Shown here piece after piece: positions 33,588-43,236 of a stretch of 64,000 bases of DNA. The translations under genes were made by a program, and so were the position numbers. The stretch comes from an uncultured Elusimicrobiales bacterium (GTDB taxonomy: Bacteria > Elusimicrobiota > Elusimicrobia > Elusimicrobiales > Elusimicrobiaceae). The notes beneath the pieces were generated by a model that was not told the origin of the DNA, searched no databases, and was given only the letters and a program-made list of their open reading frames with translations. Every line of letters starts with the position of its first letter. Positions within the stretch are counted from its first letter, which is position 1. The DNA is taken from positions 1-64,000 of the forward strand of contig CALUXE010000004.1 of assembly GCA_944324675.1 (NCBI GenBank), given 5' to 3'.

Positions 33588-35063
33588 ATGAAAACCATAT
33601 TAAATAAAATAGGAGCGGTGTCAAAGCCCGTAATATTCGGAGCGGCGTTGGGAGTTGCCACCGTTGCGGTTGGTATAGGAGTGGCTACCAACTTGATGAG
33701 TGACGGGCCTAAAGGAGTATCGGGGCGCGTATTGGGGCAATACAGCGCGGATAGCGCTTCGGTAGGCTCAGGCGGCGGATACGACGCTTTTTCCAAGGAG
33801 GCTTTAGAGCAGCAAATGGCTGCGGCTCAAGCCGCGCGGGAAGGCGGTACGGCTTTGGATTATTTGGGCGCTGCCGGCAGAAACAGATTTGCTTACGGCG
33901 ATAACGCCGGTTCATATGAAGGGGGAGTGGTAGACCCTATGGCCATGAACAATGCCGCTTATGAAGGAGTGGAAAGCGGAGCCAATGCCGGTATGCCTTC
34001 GGATGTGAAGGCCGCGATGAATCAATTTAACGCTACGGCGGCCGCGGTAAGCTCCCAAGCGGGCAAAGGCGGAACGGAAGAATACGGCACCCGGCTTAAC
34101 AAACTGAGCAGAAGCAATATGTCGGGCGGCGCTTCCGCTTCGGGCGGTTTTGGGGGCGGCGGCTCTCACAATATGGGGGCTATTATGGGGGCGGCGGCGG
34201 CTTCCGATAAGGCGGCCCTCCAGACGGTTCCCTCGGTAAATATGGGAGATAGGCCTGAGGGTAATATAAGCGGCGTCGCCGGAGCGAAACACGGGCGTTT
34301 GGGCGCCATGGGCGGCAACAATTCAAGAGGGGCTACTGGCGGCAACGGCGGCAGCGGCCAAGCTTATTTTACCAGCACGATAGGGGAATTGGTATCCGCG
34401 CAGAAATATTCCGCTTTAGGCAAAGGAACCGTATACGGCGATGCGGAAAAAGGTTTTGTTGAGGCTTCGGCTGCTTTTGACGGCAGCGGCGACGCGGGGG
34501 AAGGGGTCCAAATAACGGGCAGTACTCCTATGATAGACAAGGCGGCGGCTCTTGATAGAGAAGCTACAAAAATAAACAACAAGAACAACACCGGCGGGAT
34601 AGACACGAACGTAACGCCGGACGTGGAGTCTTTTAGCAAAGCTCGAAAGGAATTAATGTTGGCGACTATCGCCATGCTCGGGACCATGTTGGCTATAGCT
34701 ACGGCAATATCCTTTATTAAGGGGACGGACGTTTGGAGTTGGATTGCCAAGGCGGCATTGCTCGCCGCGGGTATAGTGGCCGTTTGGGCTATTTACGGCG
34801 CTTGGATGCTTAAGAACATACAACTCTTGCAGGATAATAGCCAATATATCAAAAACGGCGCGGGCATATGGCCTTGGTTGGCGCCGACTATTGCCGGTAT
34901 AGCTACGGCCGTGATGGGTATTGCCATGGTTGGCAAGGTGTCGGAAGGGATTCGGAATTTTGTTAAGAATATTGGTAAAAACTTTACTGAGAGGATCAAA
35001 AAATTCGCGAGTTTGTTTCAAGCGCCTGCGAAACCCCCAACCCCACCTACTAAACTGGTTTAA
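33588..35063 (+). CDS. unknown multi-pass, Gly/Ala-rich membrane protein
   Basis: This 491-aa protein has an N-terminal transmembrane helix (about 13-35) and a long Gly/Ala/Ser/Asn-rich region (about 45-310) with GRLGAMGG and a following QKYSALGKG segment. Three C-terminal transmembrane helices (about 355-380, 383-405, 425-447) lie before a basic, proline-rich tail. The GRLGA[MF]GG phrase and the QKY segment recur in the 35670 protein. It starts 20 bases behind protein B with an AAAAAGGAG site. The multi-pass end makes it a candidate membrane base for this set. Confidence 0.68.
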   Translation: MKTILNKIGAVSKPVIFGAALGVATVAVGIGVATNLMSDGPKGVSGRVLGQYSADSASVGSGGGYDAFSKEALEQQMAAAQAAREGGTALDYLGAAGRNRFAYGDNAGSYEGGVVDPMAMNNAAYEGVESGANAGMPSDVKAAMNQFNATAAAVSSQAGKGGTEEYGTRLNKLSRSNMSGGASASGGFGGGGSHNMGAIMGAAAASDKAALQTVPSVNMGDRPEGNISGVAGAKHGRLGAMGGNNSRGATGGNGGSGQAYFTSTIGELVSAQKYSALGKGTVYGDAEKGFVEASAAFDGSGDAGEGVQITGSTPMIDKAAALDREATKINNKNNTGGIDTNVTPDVESFSKARKELMLATIAMLGTMLAIATAISFIKGTDVWSWIAKAALLAAGIVAVWAIYGAWMLKNIQLLQDNSQYIKNGAGIWPWLAPTIAGIATAVMGIAMVGKVSEGIRNFVKNIGKNFTERIKKFASLFQAPAKPPTPPTKLV

Positions 35064-35115
35064 GTTGGGATAGGAATATATTCATTAGTTAAAGAAGCGG
35101 TTTAAAGGGGTTGTT

Positions 35116-35619
35116 ATGAAAGATGAAATTATGGGAATATTGGTTATTTTTGGCATTTTGTTTATCTCTTGGACTATTTGCTTTTTTGTGCAAGACATAA
35201 TGATAAACAGAGACATTAAGGAAATTAAAGCCAACTATGAAGCCGAATTAAGGGAACAAGGCCTTTTGCCCAAGAAAGAAAGTCCCCGTTCCAGGACGGA
35301 TATATATATTCCTGTAGACAGGACTGGGCAAGCCAACAGGCAAGACAGTACGGCGATGTTCTTAAAGTCAGCGCAGGACGCTTTCGGCTCCAAGGAGCAA
35401 GGCGGGCTGCAGACTGTCGACTACGGTTCCCAGGTTGACGAATATCGGCAGAAAGTTAATGCCGTTAAGAGGGCTGAAGCTCAAAAGCTGCAGCGGCAGA
35501 GGGCGCAGCAAGAGTCTCTGAGCGGAGGTGCCAACAGATCTTCGCGGCCTCAAGGCGGGGCTGCGGGTTCGGACGGCTCAACCACGAGAATTAACAAATT
35601 GAGGACTTCCAGCCTATAA
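35116..35619 (+). CDS. small membrane-anchored coiled protein of the unknown cluster
   Basis: This 167-aa protein has an N-terminal transmembrane helix (about 6-28) and a charged linker. A segment FLKSAQDAFGSKE faintly resembles the AQDSYADSK stretch of the 37354 protein. A basic/glutamine-rich helix (about 110-137) and a Ser/Gly-rich tail follow. No recognised domain. It lies between two larger family members in the same direction. Confidence 0.62.
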   Translation: MKDEIMGILVIFGILFISWTICFFVQDIMINRDIKEIKANYEAELREQGLLPKKESPRSRTDIYIPVDRTGQANRQDSTAMFLKSAQDAFGSKEQGGLQTVDYGSQVDEYRQKVNAVKRAEAQKLQRQRAQQESLSGGANRSSRPQGGAAGSDGSTTRINKLRTSSL

Positions 35620-35669
35620 AGTTTTAAAGGCGGTAAAATTCAAAGGCCGCCGGGAAAAAGGGTAATGGT

Positions 35670-37202
35670 ATGAAAAACAAAAACATAGTCAGAGACAGAA
35701 ACAAGAAACCTCCTTTCTATAAAAATAAGAAGGGGGTATTGGCGGTGATTTTGTTGCTTTTGCTGTTCTTTCTTACGGTAATAACTATGCCTATGTCGGA
35801 AATACCTTTGCTCGGCCGCATGGGGGTAATGTTTGGGCTTACCGATGAATCCATGCGGGCTTTGACCTTGTCCGATTTCGCGGCGTATACATTCGGGATA
35901 GAGGGCGGCGGCCGTTTGGCCTCAGTACGAAACGGACAATATTCCGTATATGAGAGCAGTGGGGGCCTTTCCCCGTTCGCCCTGCAGAGTTCCAACCGTC
36001 TTTTGGACGCGCAAGAGGCTTACAGAAAGGAATTTGAGAAGATGGGCAGATATAGCGCCATAGCGGGATCGGCCTCGGGATTGAATTTGGAAGATCCGGA
36101 AGGCATCGTCTATCAGATGGGAATGAACGGGGTAAGCCCGTATATCGATGGGGAGACTGGGGCCGCGGCGGCGGACGCATACGGACAGCCTTTTGTTAAA
36201 CCTTTTGACGAGATGGCTTTGGAACAAGCCTACGCGGGCAGTTATGGCGGCAAGCGGGACGGCAAGGGGAATATTATCTTATCGGGCAGCGATAAGACGA
36301 AGATTTTGAAGCCGTCGGACTTGGGGGAAATAAAATCCGCCAGAAGCGACGAGAACAGCATGTATTTTCAATCTTTGGATAAACAAAGCAAGAAATTGCA
36401 TGGCGGCCGTTTGGGAGCGTTTGGCGGCATAAACGCAATGACCAGCAGAATAAGAACAAGCGTTTCTTCCGGGCGGCAAATGGGAGCCTTTGGCTTTTCC
36501 GGCCGACAGATGGGGCGCGTATATTATTTGAGCGCCACCGCTAAGAGCCAAAAATACAATGATGTCGCGAAGAATGTCGTAGAAGCCGCGTGGGACGGCG
36601 GAGAGATAGAGGAAGAGGATTTGTTGGCCGTAGGAGAGGAAACCGAAAAAACGGTAGACTCTTTGGAACCGCCTTCTACGATAATAGGCAAAGCGACGAG
36701 AGCCATGGATGCGTGTGCGGCGGCGCGCGTAGCTTACAATCAGGCTTTAAACGAAACGGGCGCGGCTTATAGGGAGCTGGAAGCCCTGATGCTGCAAGCG
36801 GGTATAGACTCGGGGTCCAATACGGGAGTGCCGGGATCTTGCAGCGCGAATTGGCCTAAAGGCTCAGCTCTGTCGAAAGCCAAACGCCAAGAATGGAATT
36901 CGTATATAGAGGCGATGAAAACGACTTGTAATGAGCTTCGCAATATCGGCGGGGATTATGCGGGGCAATGCGGGCTTAACTATGAAACCACGGTGTCTTG
37001 CGGCAAACTTGACGAAGCTAAGGCGAAAGGAAAGACTTGGGGCGGGAATGTCTGGACTTTGTTGACCGAGTTTAAGAAGTGCAAGAATAATTCCATAGAC
37101 ACCAACGGCAAGAGTTTGAAGTTGGATAGGGTCAATAGCATACTCGAAGACGTCCGCAAAGGCGCGGGCTTAGACGGGACGGTAACGGAAGATTTCTTTT
37201 AA
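35670..37202 (+). CDS. unknown membrane-anchored protein with Y-x-D-V-A-K element
   Basis: This 510-aa protein has a transmembrane helix (about 22-40) and a long soluble region with repeated GR[LQ]GAFG-type phrases (246-275). SQKYNDVAKNVVEAAW (293-308) matches the element of proteins A and B. The C-terminal helical domain carries five cysteines (about 345-470). No known domain was recognised. It belongs to the same co-directional group, and a fresh promoter follows it at 37257. Confidence 0.68.
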   Translation: MKNKNIVRDRNKKPPFYKNKKGVLAVILLLLLFFLTVITMPMSEIPLLGRMGVMFGLTDESMRALTLSDFAAYTFGIEGGGRLASVRNGQYSVYESSGGLSPFALQSSNRLLDAQEAYRKEFEKMGRYSAIAGSASGLNLEDPEGIVYQMGMNGVSPYIDGETGAAAADAYGQPFVKPFDEMALEQAYAGSYGGKRDGKGNIILSGSDKTKILKPSDLGEIKSARSDENSMYFQSLDKQSKKLHGGRLGAFGGINAMTSRIRTSVSSGRQMGAFGFSGRQMGRVYYLSATAKSQKYNDVAKNVVEAAWDGGEIEEEDLLAVGEETEKTVDSLEPPSTIIGKATRAMDACAAARVAYNQALNETGAAYRELEALMLQAGIDSGSNTGVPGSCSANWPKGSALSKAKRQEWNSYIEAMKTTCNELRNIGGDYAGQCGLNYETTVSCGKLDEAKAKGKTWGGNVWTLLTEFKKCKNNSIDTNGKSLKLDRVNSILEDVRKGAGLDGTVTEDFF

Positions 37203-37256
37203 ATAGACGGATTGTAAAGCGGCGGACGGGGCGCTATTTATTACATTAAAAACAAG

Positions 37257-37285
37257 TTGACAGGGGTATTAAATTGTAGTGTAAT
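37257..37285 (+). promoter_or_regulatory. sigma70-type promoter P3 before the 1285-aa protein
   Basis: TTGACA (37257-37262), a 17-base spacer and TGTAAT (37280-37285). The 5' leader of about 60 bases lacks the conserved RNA element seen at the two upstream promoters, and ends with AGAGGAGG before the ATG at 37354. Confidence 0.7.
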
Positions 37286-37353
37286 GGTGGAAAGCGAGTC
37301 GGGCCAGATAGATTTGCAGTTGCTGTAAAGAATAAATGTAAAGAGGAGGCACT

Positions 37354-40300
37354 ATGCCAAATAAGGATAGCTTTACGTTTAGCGATAAGTTAAAGAAGAG
37401 TAAATCTCTTCCATTATCCAAACGTATTCCCTCCCGTGTAGGAGGAGACGGCAAAGCCAAGCGGACTTTAATTCAAAGAGCCCAAAGGGATTTGCCATTT
37501 ATAATAGTGGCCGTAGCGGCTTTATTGCTGCTGCCATTATTGAGCCGCCACGGCGGCACTGACGGGGCCGGTTTTGAAGGCTCGGGTTACGACGATTTTG
37601 TAGGGCAATCCCTGTATGACTATCCGTCTTCCGGCGACGGTGAAATCGTCCCCAGCACGGGCTATAGAGATCCTATGGACTACATTATAACCAATCGCAG
37701 CGGAATGGATACTCCCAGCTTAAGCGATAGCTATGATTCCGAGGATCCCTCCTTATACATATCGCGTGCGCAGGATTCTTATGCGGACTCCAAACCTCAA
37801 AGAGAGATATATAAGGATGTGGCAAAGCCCGGCATTCGAAACGCGGTACAGCGCAAAGCTACGGCGATAGGGGCGTTTAGGAACCGCGCGATGAGTTTCG
37901 GCGGATCCACTTCCGGCTTGAGCCGCAACCTGGCGATAGGCGGCGCTCCCACGACTGCGGGCGCGGCCGCGGCCAGAGTCGGCGTAAGGCCTGTAGCCTT
38001 GCAGCCTCTGACTTCAGGCGGCAAAGGCAGGGTGCTTACCGGCGAGGGTTTATATGCCGAGGCTGCCCGTTCTTTAGGCGCTTTGAACCAAGGTTCGGCC
38101 AAACAGGCTTTGTTTGAAGCTCAGCTTCGCGATGTCGACGGCACCCCTTTAGGCGCGCCCGGCGACTCGAGAAGGGCCGCCGCCAGAATAGGCTCTCAGG
38201 GCAGGGTCCCCGACCACAAGTTTGGATACACCAATGAACGTCCTTGGTGGTGGGATATGATGAATGAGCGTTCCCAGAAGATGTGGGAGCTTTGGAATTA
38301 CAACTGGCAGAAAGCTTTATCCGATTCGCTGATAAAAGTATCCACCAACTTGGCGATGTGTCTTTTGACGGGTTCTCAAGACGGTTCCGTAGAGAAATTT
38401 TTGGGCGTCAAAGGCGGGTCTAAGGATATATGCTGTCTTGTCGACGGCAAAGAAATTTGCGCCGGCGACATTGGCGATTATACGTCTTCCACCAGCGGGT
38501 CGGGCGACAGTAAAGAAACGACTAATAATTCCTTCTCGTCCATACAAGCTTTTTGCGAGTCGCACGAATCCAAAGTATATGTTTCCGAATCCGGGGCTAA
38601 GAACTTCTTGCAGGCCAGGCTCGAGTGTATGGGCTTGAAAGCGGGAAAAATGGCTTGGGCTTCAGGCACTAACTATGCGGCTTCTTGCGCGAACGTAAAT
38701 AAAACCCCCATGGTGTATAAAGCAAGCGCGAGGCGTAAAGCCGACGGCAAAGTAAGAAGCGGAAAACAGGAAAAGGTTGTGGTATACGTTAAAGCCAAAC
38801 CTAGAGACAAAAGCGTCGATACCGGCACTAAAGACAACGAGTTCGTTATAGCCTTGGAAAAAACTAATGAATTCACTTTAAGCCAATCACAGCTTGAGGC
38901 TATTAACAAAAACTGCGAGATTACAAGAGTAGGTTCTTTCGCGGCCAAGAACTCAAAAAGAAAAATCGGCAAGAAAGTCGGCCAGTATAACGACCTTAAC
39001 GATGACTCGGATTCCAAGAAGGTTAAGGAGGACGACGACGCGATAGAAAAGAGAATCGCCGAACTTGAAAGCGAATTGAGAAGAACAAATAACGAGAAAG
39101 AGCGAACGGAATTGAACCGCGAGTTGACTCTATTAAAAAAAGGGAGATATACACCTGAAGCCGAAAGCGAAAACGCCGAAGAAGAAGAGAATAACGAAAC
39201 GGAAGCAATGATAAACTCTTATGTAAGAGGCCAGGTGGCCGCGCAGTATAACTATTGTACGGGCGGCAATACCAAACCGGCGAAATTCATTGATGAAGAC
39301 GACATCATGAAAGACCTCAGGGTAAAGGCTGAAATAAATGATGTCTGCCCGATATGGTATTCCGAAGGTACGATAAATGATCGCACCGTTAACGGCCTAA
39401 CCTGCAATACTCAGCAGAGCGGGGTTGACTTTGTTGAAATAGACAAATTGTCCAGGTCTACTTTCTCGGTTACCGTTAATAATCCTAAAGACTACATCTA
39501 CGCGATATTCTTGGAAGAGGTTCAGAGCGCGCAAGACCAGAACGGCAAGTCGGGCGTTATCGTCAAGCATTATGTAAAAGATACGGCGGAAGAAACGTCC
39601 TCCGGCAATGATATGGTCCATTCCAATGTAACGATGGGCGAAGATGGCAGAATAACTTCGGCGACCTATACCGTACCTTATTACAGAGCGGGCAAAGCTC
39701 CGGAGAGTACTCAGAGCAATACGGTAGGCTCCGTACCCGGCAACGGTAAAGTGTTCTGGTTGATGACCAATAAGGAAACGCCGATCGTAAAGGCAGGGCA
39801 CGTATTTGAGGGGAAAGTCCTTTCCGAGATAAATGCGGAAGATCTTATCGGCCCTACGGCCGGCCATAAAGAGGGAGAATGCTTCTACTCGTGGGGTTGC
39901 AACGGATCGGAATGCCCGGATAAGGCTCCTATTGCGACATTATGCAAAGATGGCGAGAAGATCTATAGAGCCTCAAAGTATAACGATTATTACTTTAAGC
40001 ATAATACCACGCCAATGACTGAGCAAGAAATTAATGATTATGCTAAGAGTCATGCGGAATATGATATAGGGGCTTTTAAGAATAAATTACCGTCGTGTAA
40101 TTCCATATGTAAACATAAAGAAGGCGTATATGGCATATTGGGAGGAACTGACGAAGAAAAGGCCCTACAACTAGAACTAGATTCTTCCATAGTGGCGCAG
40201 GAAATCTTGAACAATTGCCCTTCCTGCAATCCGCAGGAAGACAATTCAACCCCCGAAGAAGCAGCCCTTGCTCGTAACGACGAGAACAACTATGAGCATG

Positions 40301-41211
40301 ACAGGTATTTTAATAGTAAGTTAGATTTGGGCAACTGCGAATTTACTATTAACTCCCAATTTGCCGTGAATCGTTTCATGGTATTTAAGAATGATTCCAA
40401 GGTAAAGGCCGAAATCGCCGGCAAATTTAGCAATCATGAGATGATAAAGTGTTTGACTAGAATAGGCGGCGTTACCCTAAATATTGAGGGATCTGCCAGT
40501 GCAAGCGGCGATGATCCGAGCAAAAACCAGGCCCTCTCTGAAGCTAGGGCAACAAGAGTAGCGGAAGAGATAATTGTCTTTATGAAGCAGCATATAAATT
40601 TAAAAAATCTTAGAATCTGCTATAAATATAATGATGGTTATGGCACAAAAGAGGGCTGGACTACCGACGAGACGGCTGGCGGAGAGAATGCAAGCGGACA
40701 CGATCTGGAAACCGAATCCGAAAAGGCTTATCTTGAAGGATTTAAGAAGGCACATCCCGAAGGTAATTGTGTTCAAACGAATGATGAGATTTACTTTGCG
40801 GACCAGGAGATGCAGAGGCAGGAATTGGTAGGGAAAGTGAGGGAGGTGCAATTAACCACCGCAGTCAAGAAGTTTATAGACTCTAAAAATAATTCGGGAA
40901 CGGAGTATTATGAATGCGTGAGAAGATCAACTCCTCAGGATATAAGAGCATGCATTGACAGAGCAACCGAAAAAGATGCGAAGAATATTCCCGACACTTG
41001 GACAGAAGAAGATAAGGCAAGTTATGAAGAATATAATCAGGCTTTAAACACCCTGAAATATTTTATAAATGCTACTTATCTTCCCGCTCTGGAAAGGATA
41101 TCTTATCTTGAGATATACATTCAAGGGAAAGGGGTTGATTCCCGTTCTAAGGGGGCGGAAGAAGAATATCAATCCATAAAGGGTTGGGTTACTGTACCCT
41201 CTAAACAATAA
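37354..41211 (+). CDS. giant membrane-anchored protein with possible OmpA-like C-terminal domain
   Basis: This 1285-aa protein has a basic N-terminus, a transmembrane helix (about 48-63) and a disordered region. YKDVAK (153-158) is followed by an AIGAF phrase related to its neighbours. Then comes a long cysteine-containing region with a coiled charged segment (about 560-620). Near residue 1045, VTLNIEGSASASGDDPSKNQALSEARATRVAE resembles the core of OmpA-like peptidoglycan-binding domains (G-x-A-S...N-x-x-L-S-x-x-R-A). If so, this could fix the assembly to the cell wall. The family's closing NRRVE motif is not clear. Terminator at 41235-41277. Confidence 0.65.
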   Translation: MPNKDSFTFSDKLKKSKSLPLSKRIPSRVGGDGKAKRTLIQRAQRDLPFIIVAVAALLLLPLLSRHGGTDGAGFEGSGYDDFVGQSLYDYPSSGDGEIVPSTGYRDPMDYIITNRSGMDTPSLSDSYDSEDPSLYISRAQDSYADSKPQREIYKDVAKPGIRNAVQRKATAIGAFRNRAMSFGGSTSGLSRNLAIGGAPTTAGAAAARVGVRPVALQPLTSGGKGRVLTGEGLYAEAARSLGALNQGSAKQALFEAQLRDVDGTPLGAPGDSRRAAARIGSQGRVPDHKFGYTNERPWWWDMMNERSQKMWELWNYNWQKALSDSLIKVSTNLAMCLLTGSQDGSVEKFLGVKGGSKDICCLVDGKEICAGDIGDYTSSTSGSGDSKETTNNSFSSIQAFCESHESKVYVSESGAKNFLQARLECMGLKAGKMAWASGTNYAASCANVNKTPMVYKASARRKADGKVRSGKQEKVVVYVKAKPRDKSVDTGTKDNEFVIALEKTNEFTLSQSQLEAINKNCEITRVGSFAAKNSKRKIGKKVGQYNDLNDDSDSKKVKEDDDAIEKRIAELESELRRTNNEKERTELNRELTLLKKGRYTPEAESENAEEEENNETEAMINSYVRGQVAAQYNYCTGGNTKPAKFIDEDDIMKDLRVKAEINDVCPIWYSEGTINDRTVNGLTCNTQQSGVDFVEIDKLSRSTFSVTVNNPKDYIYAIFLEEVQSAQDQNGKSGVIVKHYVKDTAEETSSGNDMVHSNVTMGEDGRITSATYTVPYYRAGKAPESTQSNTVGSVPGNGKVFWLMTNKETPIVKAGHVFEGKVLSEINAEDLIGPTAGHKEGECFYSWGCNGSECPDKAPIATLCKDGEKIYRASKYNDYYFKHNTTPMTEQEINDYAKSHAEYDIGAFKNKLPSCNSICKHKEGVYGILGGTDEEKALQLELDSSIVAQEILNNCPSCNPQEDNSTPEEAALARNDENNYEHDRYFNSKLDLGNCEFTINSQFAVNRFMVFKNDSKVKAEIAGKFSNHEMIKCLTRIGGVTLNIEGSASASGDDPSKNQALSEARATRVAEEIIVFMKQHINLKNLRICYKYNDGYGTKEGWTTDETAGGENASGHDLETESEKAYLEGFKKAHPEGNCVQTNDEIYFADQEMQRQELVGKVREVQLTTAVKKFIDSKNNSGTEYYECVRRSTPQDIRACIDRATEKDAKNIPDTWTEEDKASYEEYNQALNTLKYFINATYLPALERISYLEIYIQGKGVDSRSKGAEEEYQSIKGWVTVPSKQ

Positions 41212-41234
41212 ACTCTTAACTTAATAGAAGTTCA

Positions 41235-41277
41235 AAATCGGCTCTGTTTTTAATTACAGAGCCGATTTGTTATTTTT
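41235..41277 (+). terminator. intrinsic terminator ending the unknown-protein cluster
   Basis: A perfect 13-bp stem (41235-41247 with 41256-41268) has an 8-base loop and is followed by GTTATTTTT. Confidence 0.9.
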
Positions 41278-41341
41278 GGGATTATTTAGATTGGGTTCAA
41301 CGAGGATTTCCCTTTACTTTTATAATTACAATCTTGGCAAA

Positions 41342-41350
41342 TGATATAAT
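41342..41350 (+). promoter_or_regulatory. extended -10 promoter with leaderless start
   Basis: TGATATAAT (TATAAT at 41345-41350) lies six bases before the ATG at 41357 with no Shine-Dalgarno sequence between. The spacing is identical to that of the 306 gene. Confidence 0.6.
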
Positions 41351-41356
41351 TTATCT

Positions 41357-43234
41357 ATGTTTAAGGCGCGTGAGTGTAAGATATATATACTGCTTTTTGC
41401 CCTGGCTTTCGCCGCGGGGCAGCTCAACGCCGCATTGCCCAAATTCTTGGGCGGCAGCGGTATCGGCGTAAGCGGAAACAAGGCCAATTTGGAGGGCAAA
41501 TATCCCACTTTTTGGGATAATCTGATGATAAATCAATCCTATACCAATATGTATCAGGGCATAAGGGAGTTGAGCGTATCAAAATATAAAGAGGCTTCCC
41601 AGTCTTTTGCGAAGGCGGTAATAAAAAATCCCGATGATCCTTACCCCCATATATTTTTGGGCGCCGCTCTTTATTGGCAGGGGCAGGTGGACCAGGCGAT
41701 GTCGGAATATCGCGCGGCTTTAGAACTAGACCCGGAAAATGCGCACGCGCACCAGCTTATGGGCATAGCTTACGCTTGGAAGGGCGACATTAATTCAGCC
41801 TTGGAAAGTTTTAAAAAGACCGTCGAGATTGATCCCGACCGCCCCGACAGCCAGATGAATTTGGGCTCCACTTACGCCGCCTTGGGCAATTACGACGAAG
41901 CTCTTTTCCACTTCCGCAACGCCGTGCGCTTGGATAAAAACCACCCTTTGTACCACTATCAGCTTGGCTCGCTCTACGAGGTTATGGGGCGGGATAATTT
42001 GGCTGAGGACTCTTTTAAAAAAGCTTTGCGCCTTTACCCGAATTATGAAGAAGCCCTGCTCGCTTTGGCCGTGCTTGGCGAGAAGCAGGGCTCCTCTACC
42101 AAGGCCGAACTGAATTACAGAAAAGCGCTCAAAATAAAACCGGGCGACAGCGTGGCGCGTTTTCGTCTGGCCAATTTATTGGCGCGCGAAAACAGAAAAG
42201 ACGAAGCGGTGGAATTTATCAGCCGCGCCTTTTTGATATCGCCGCTTTCCGATGAGGGGTTGGCTCTTTCCCTTTCCTATTCCGGCGGGAATGAAGGGGC
42301 GGGGAATTCTTCAGCCTCGGCGGGCGATTCAAACGGGGGGCCAAATGCAGACTCTTTAAAATCCGATGGCGCGGCGCAATCTCTTGCGGAGAATTCCAAA
42401 GCCAATTTGCCCAATACCGCTGCCGATTTAAAAATGCCGCCGCCCGATAAACAGCTCGATAGCTTCAAAAAACGGCTTGAACGCATACCCGCCGATAAAC
42501 CGCTTAATATAGATTTGGAAATTCAGCTTGAGCCTAAACTAAAACCCTCGGATTTATTTGACGCGCCCCCCGAAGAAGGCGGCGTGCCGATAGCTCCGCC
42601 ATCAATGCTGCAAGCCTCTTGGGAGGCGGCCGACAATCAGGCTTTGACGCGCTCGTTCAGCCGTTCCTTCGCTCTTAGGCCATCTGCCGAGGAAGAACGC
42701 AAAGAGTATATAGAAAGGATTTTTAACGGCCTTAACGACGTATTGAACAACGCTTCCAAAGAGTATGACGTAAAAATGTCTATACGCGGCGGCGCGGCGG
42801 TAAACGACAGCTCTACGCTGAGAAATCAATCCAAATCCAATTCCAAGGCGGCGTATAATCCGTATATGGTGGGTAATGATATGGGGCTTTGGGTCGCGGG
42901 CAAAGGCTGGGTTAAATACGTAAAAGAAGTCGGGCCGGAAGTTGCCGCCAGATTAAGCGGGGGCGACGGACGCGATTATATGATAGCAGGCCTTTCCGCT
43001 TTAACTTTGGGTGAAGGCAAAGAAGCCTTGCTCTCTTTTACTCAAGCCTATGACACCGCTGAAAAAGAGGGGAATAAAACCCTTATGGAAATGGCACTTT
43101 TGGGAAGAGGAACGGCCTATATAATACTCGGCGGGGAAGATGAAGCTCTTAAAGAGTATGAAGCCGTCTTAAAACTTAACCCCGAAAATAAAATAGCTTT
43201 GGAAAATAAAAATATATTGTTGAGCGAAAAATAA
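41357..43234 (+). CDS. exported TPR-repeat protein
   Basis: This 625-aa protein has a signal peptide (cleavage near residue 25, LNAALP) and at least eight consecutive TPR units (about 60-290), several with the full consensus such as DPENAHAHQLMGIAYAWKGD. A low-complexity linker, an unassigned central region and a final TPR close the protein (NPENKIALENKN). Two bases separate it from rsmA, so they share a transcript. It is probably a periplasmic scaffold; the specific role is unknown. Confidence 0.8.
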   Translation: MFKARECKIYILLFALAFAAGQLNAALPKFLGGSGIGVSGNKANLEGKYPTFWDNLMINQSYTNMYQGIRELSVSKYKEASQSFAKAVIKNPDDPYPHIFLGAALYWQGQVDQAMSEYRAALELDPENAHAHQLMGIAYAWKGDINSALESFKKTVEIDPDRPDSQMNLGSTYAALGNYDEALFHFRNAVRLDKNHPLYHYQLGSLYEVMGRDNLAEDSFKKALRLYPNYEEALLALAVLGEKQGSSTKAELNYRKALKIKPGDSVARFRLANLLARENRKDEAVEFISRAFLISPLSDEGLALSLSYSGGNEGAGNSSASAGDSNGGPNADSLKSDGAAQSLAENSKANLPNTAADLKMPPPDKQLDSFKKRLERIPADKPLNIDLEIQLEPKLKPSDLFDAPPEEGGVPIAPPSMLQASWEAADNQALTRSFSRSFALRPSAEEERKEYIERIFNGLNDVLNNASKEYDVKMSIRGGAAVNDSSTLRNQSKSNSKAAYNPYMVGNDMGLWVAGKGWVKYVKEVGPEVAARLSGGDGRDYMIAGLSALTLGEGKEALLSFTQAYDTAEKEGNKTLMEMALLGRGTAYIILGGEDEALKEYEAVLKLNPENKIALENKNILLSEK

Positions 43235-43236
43235 TT

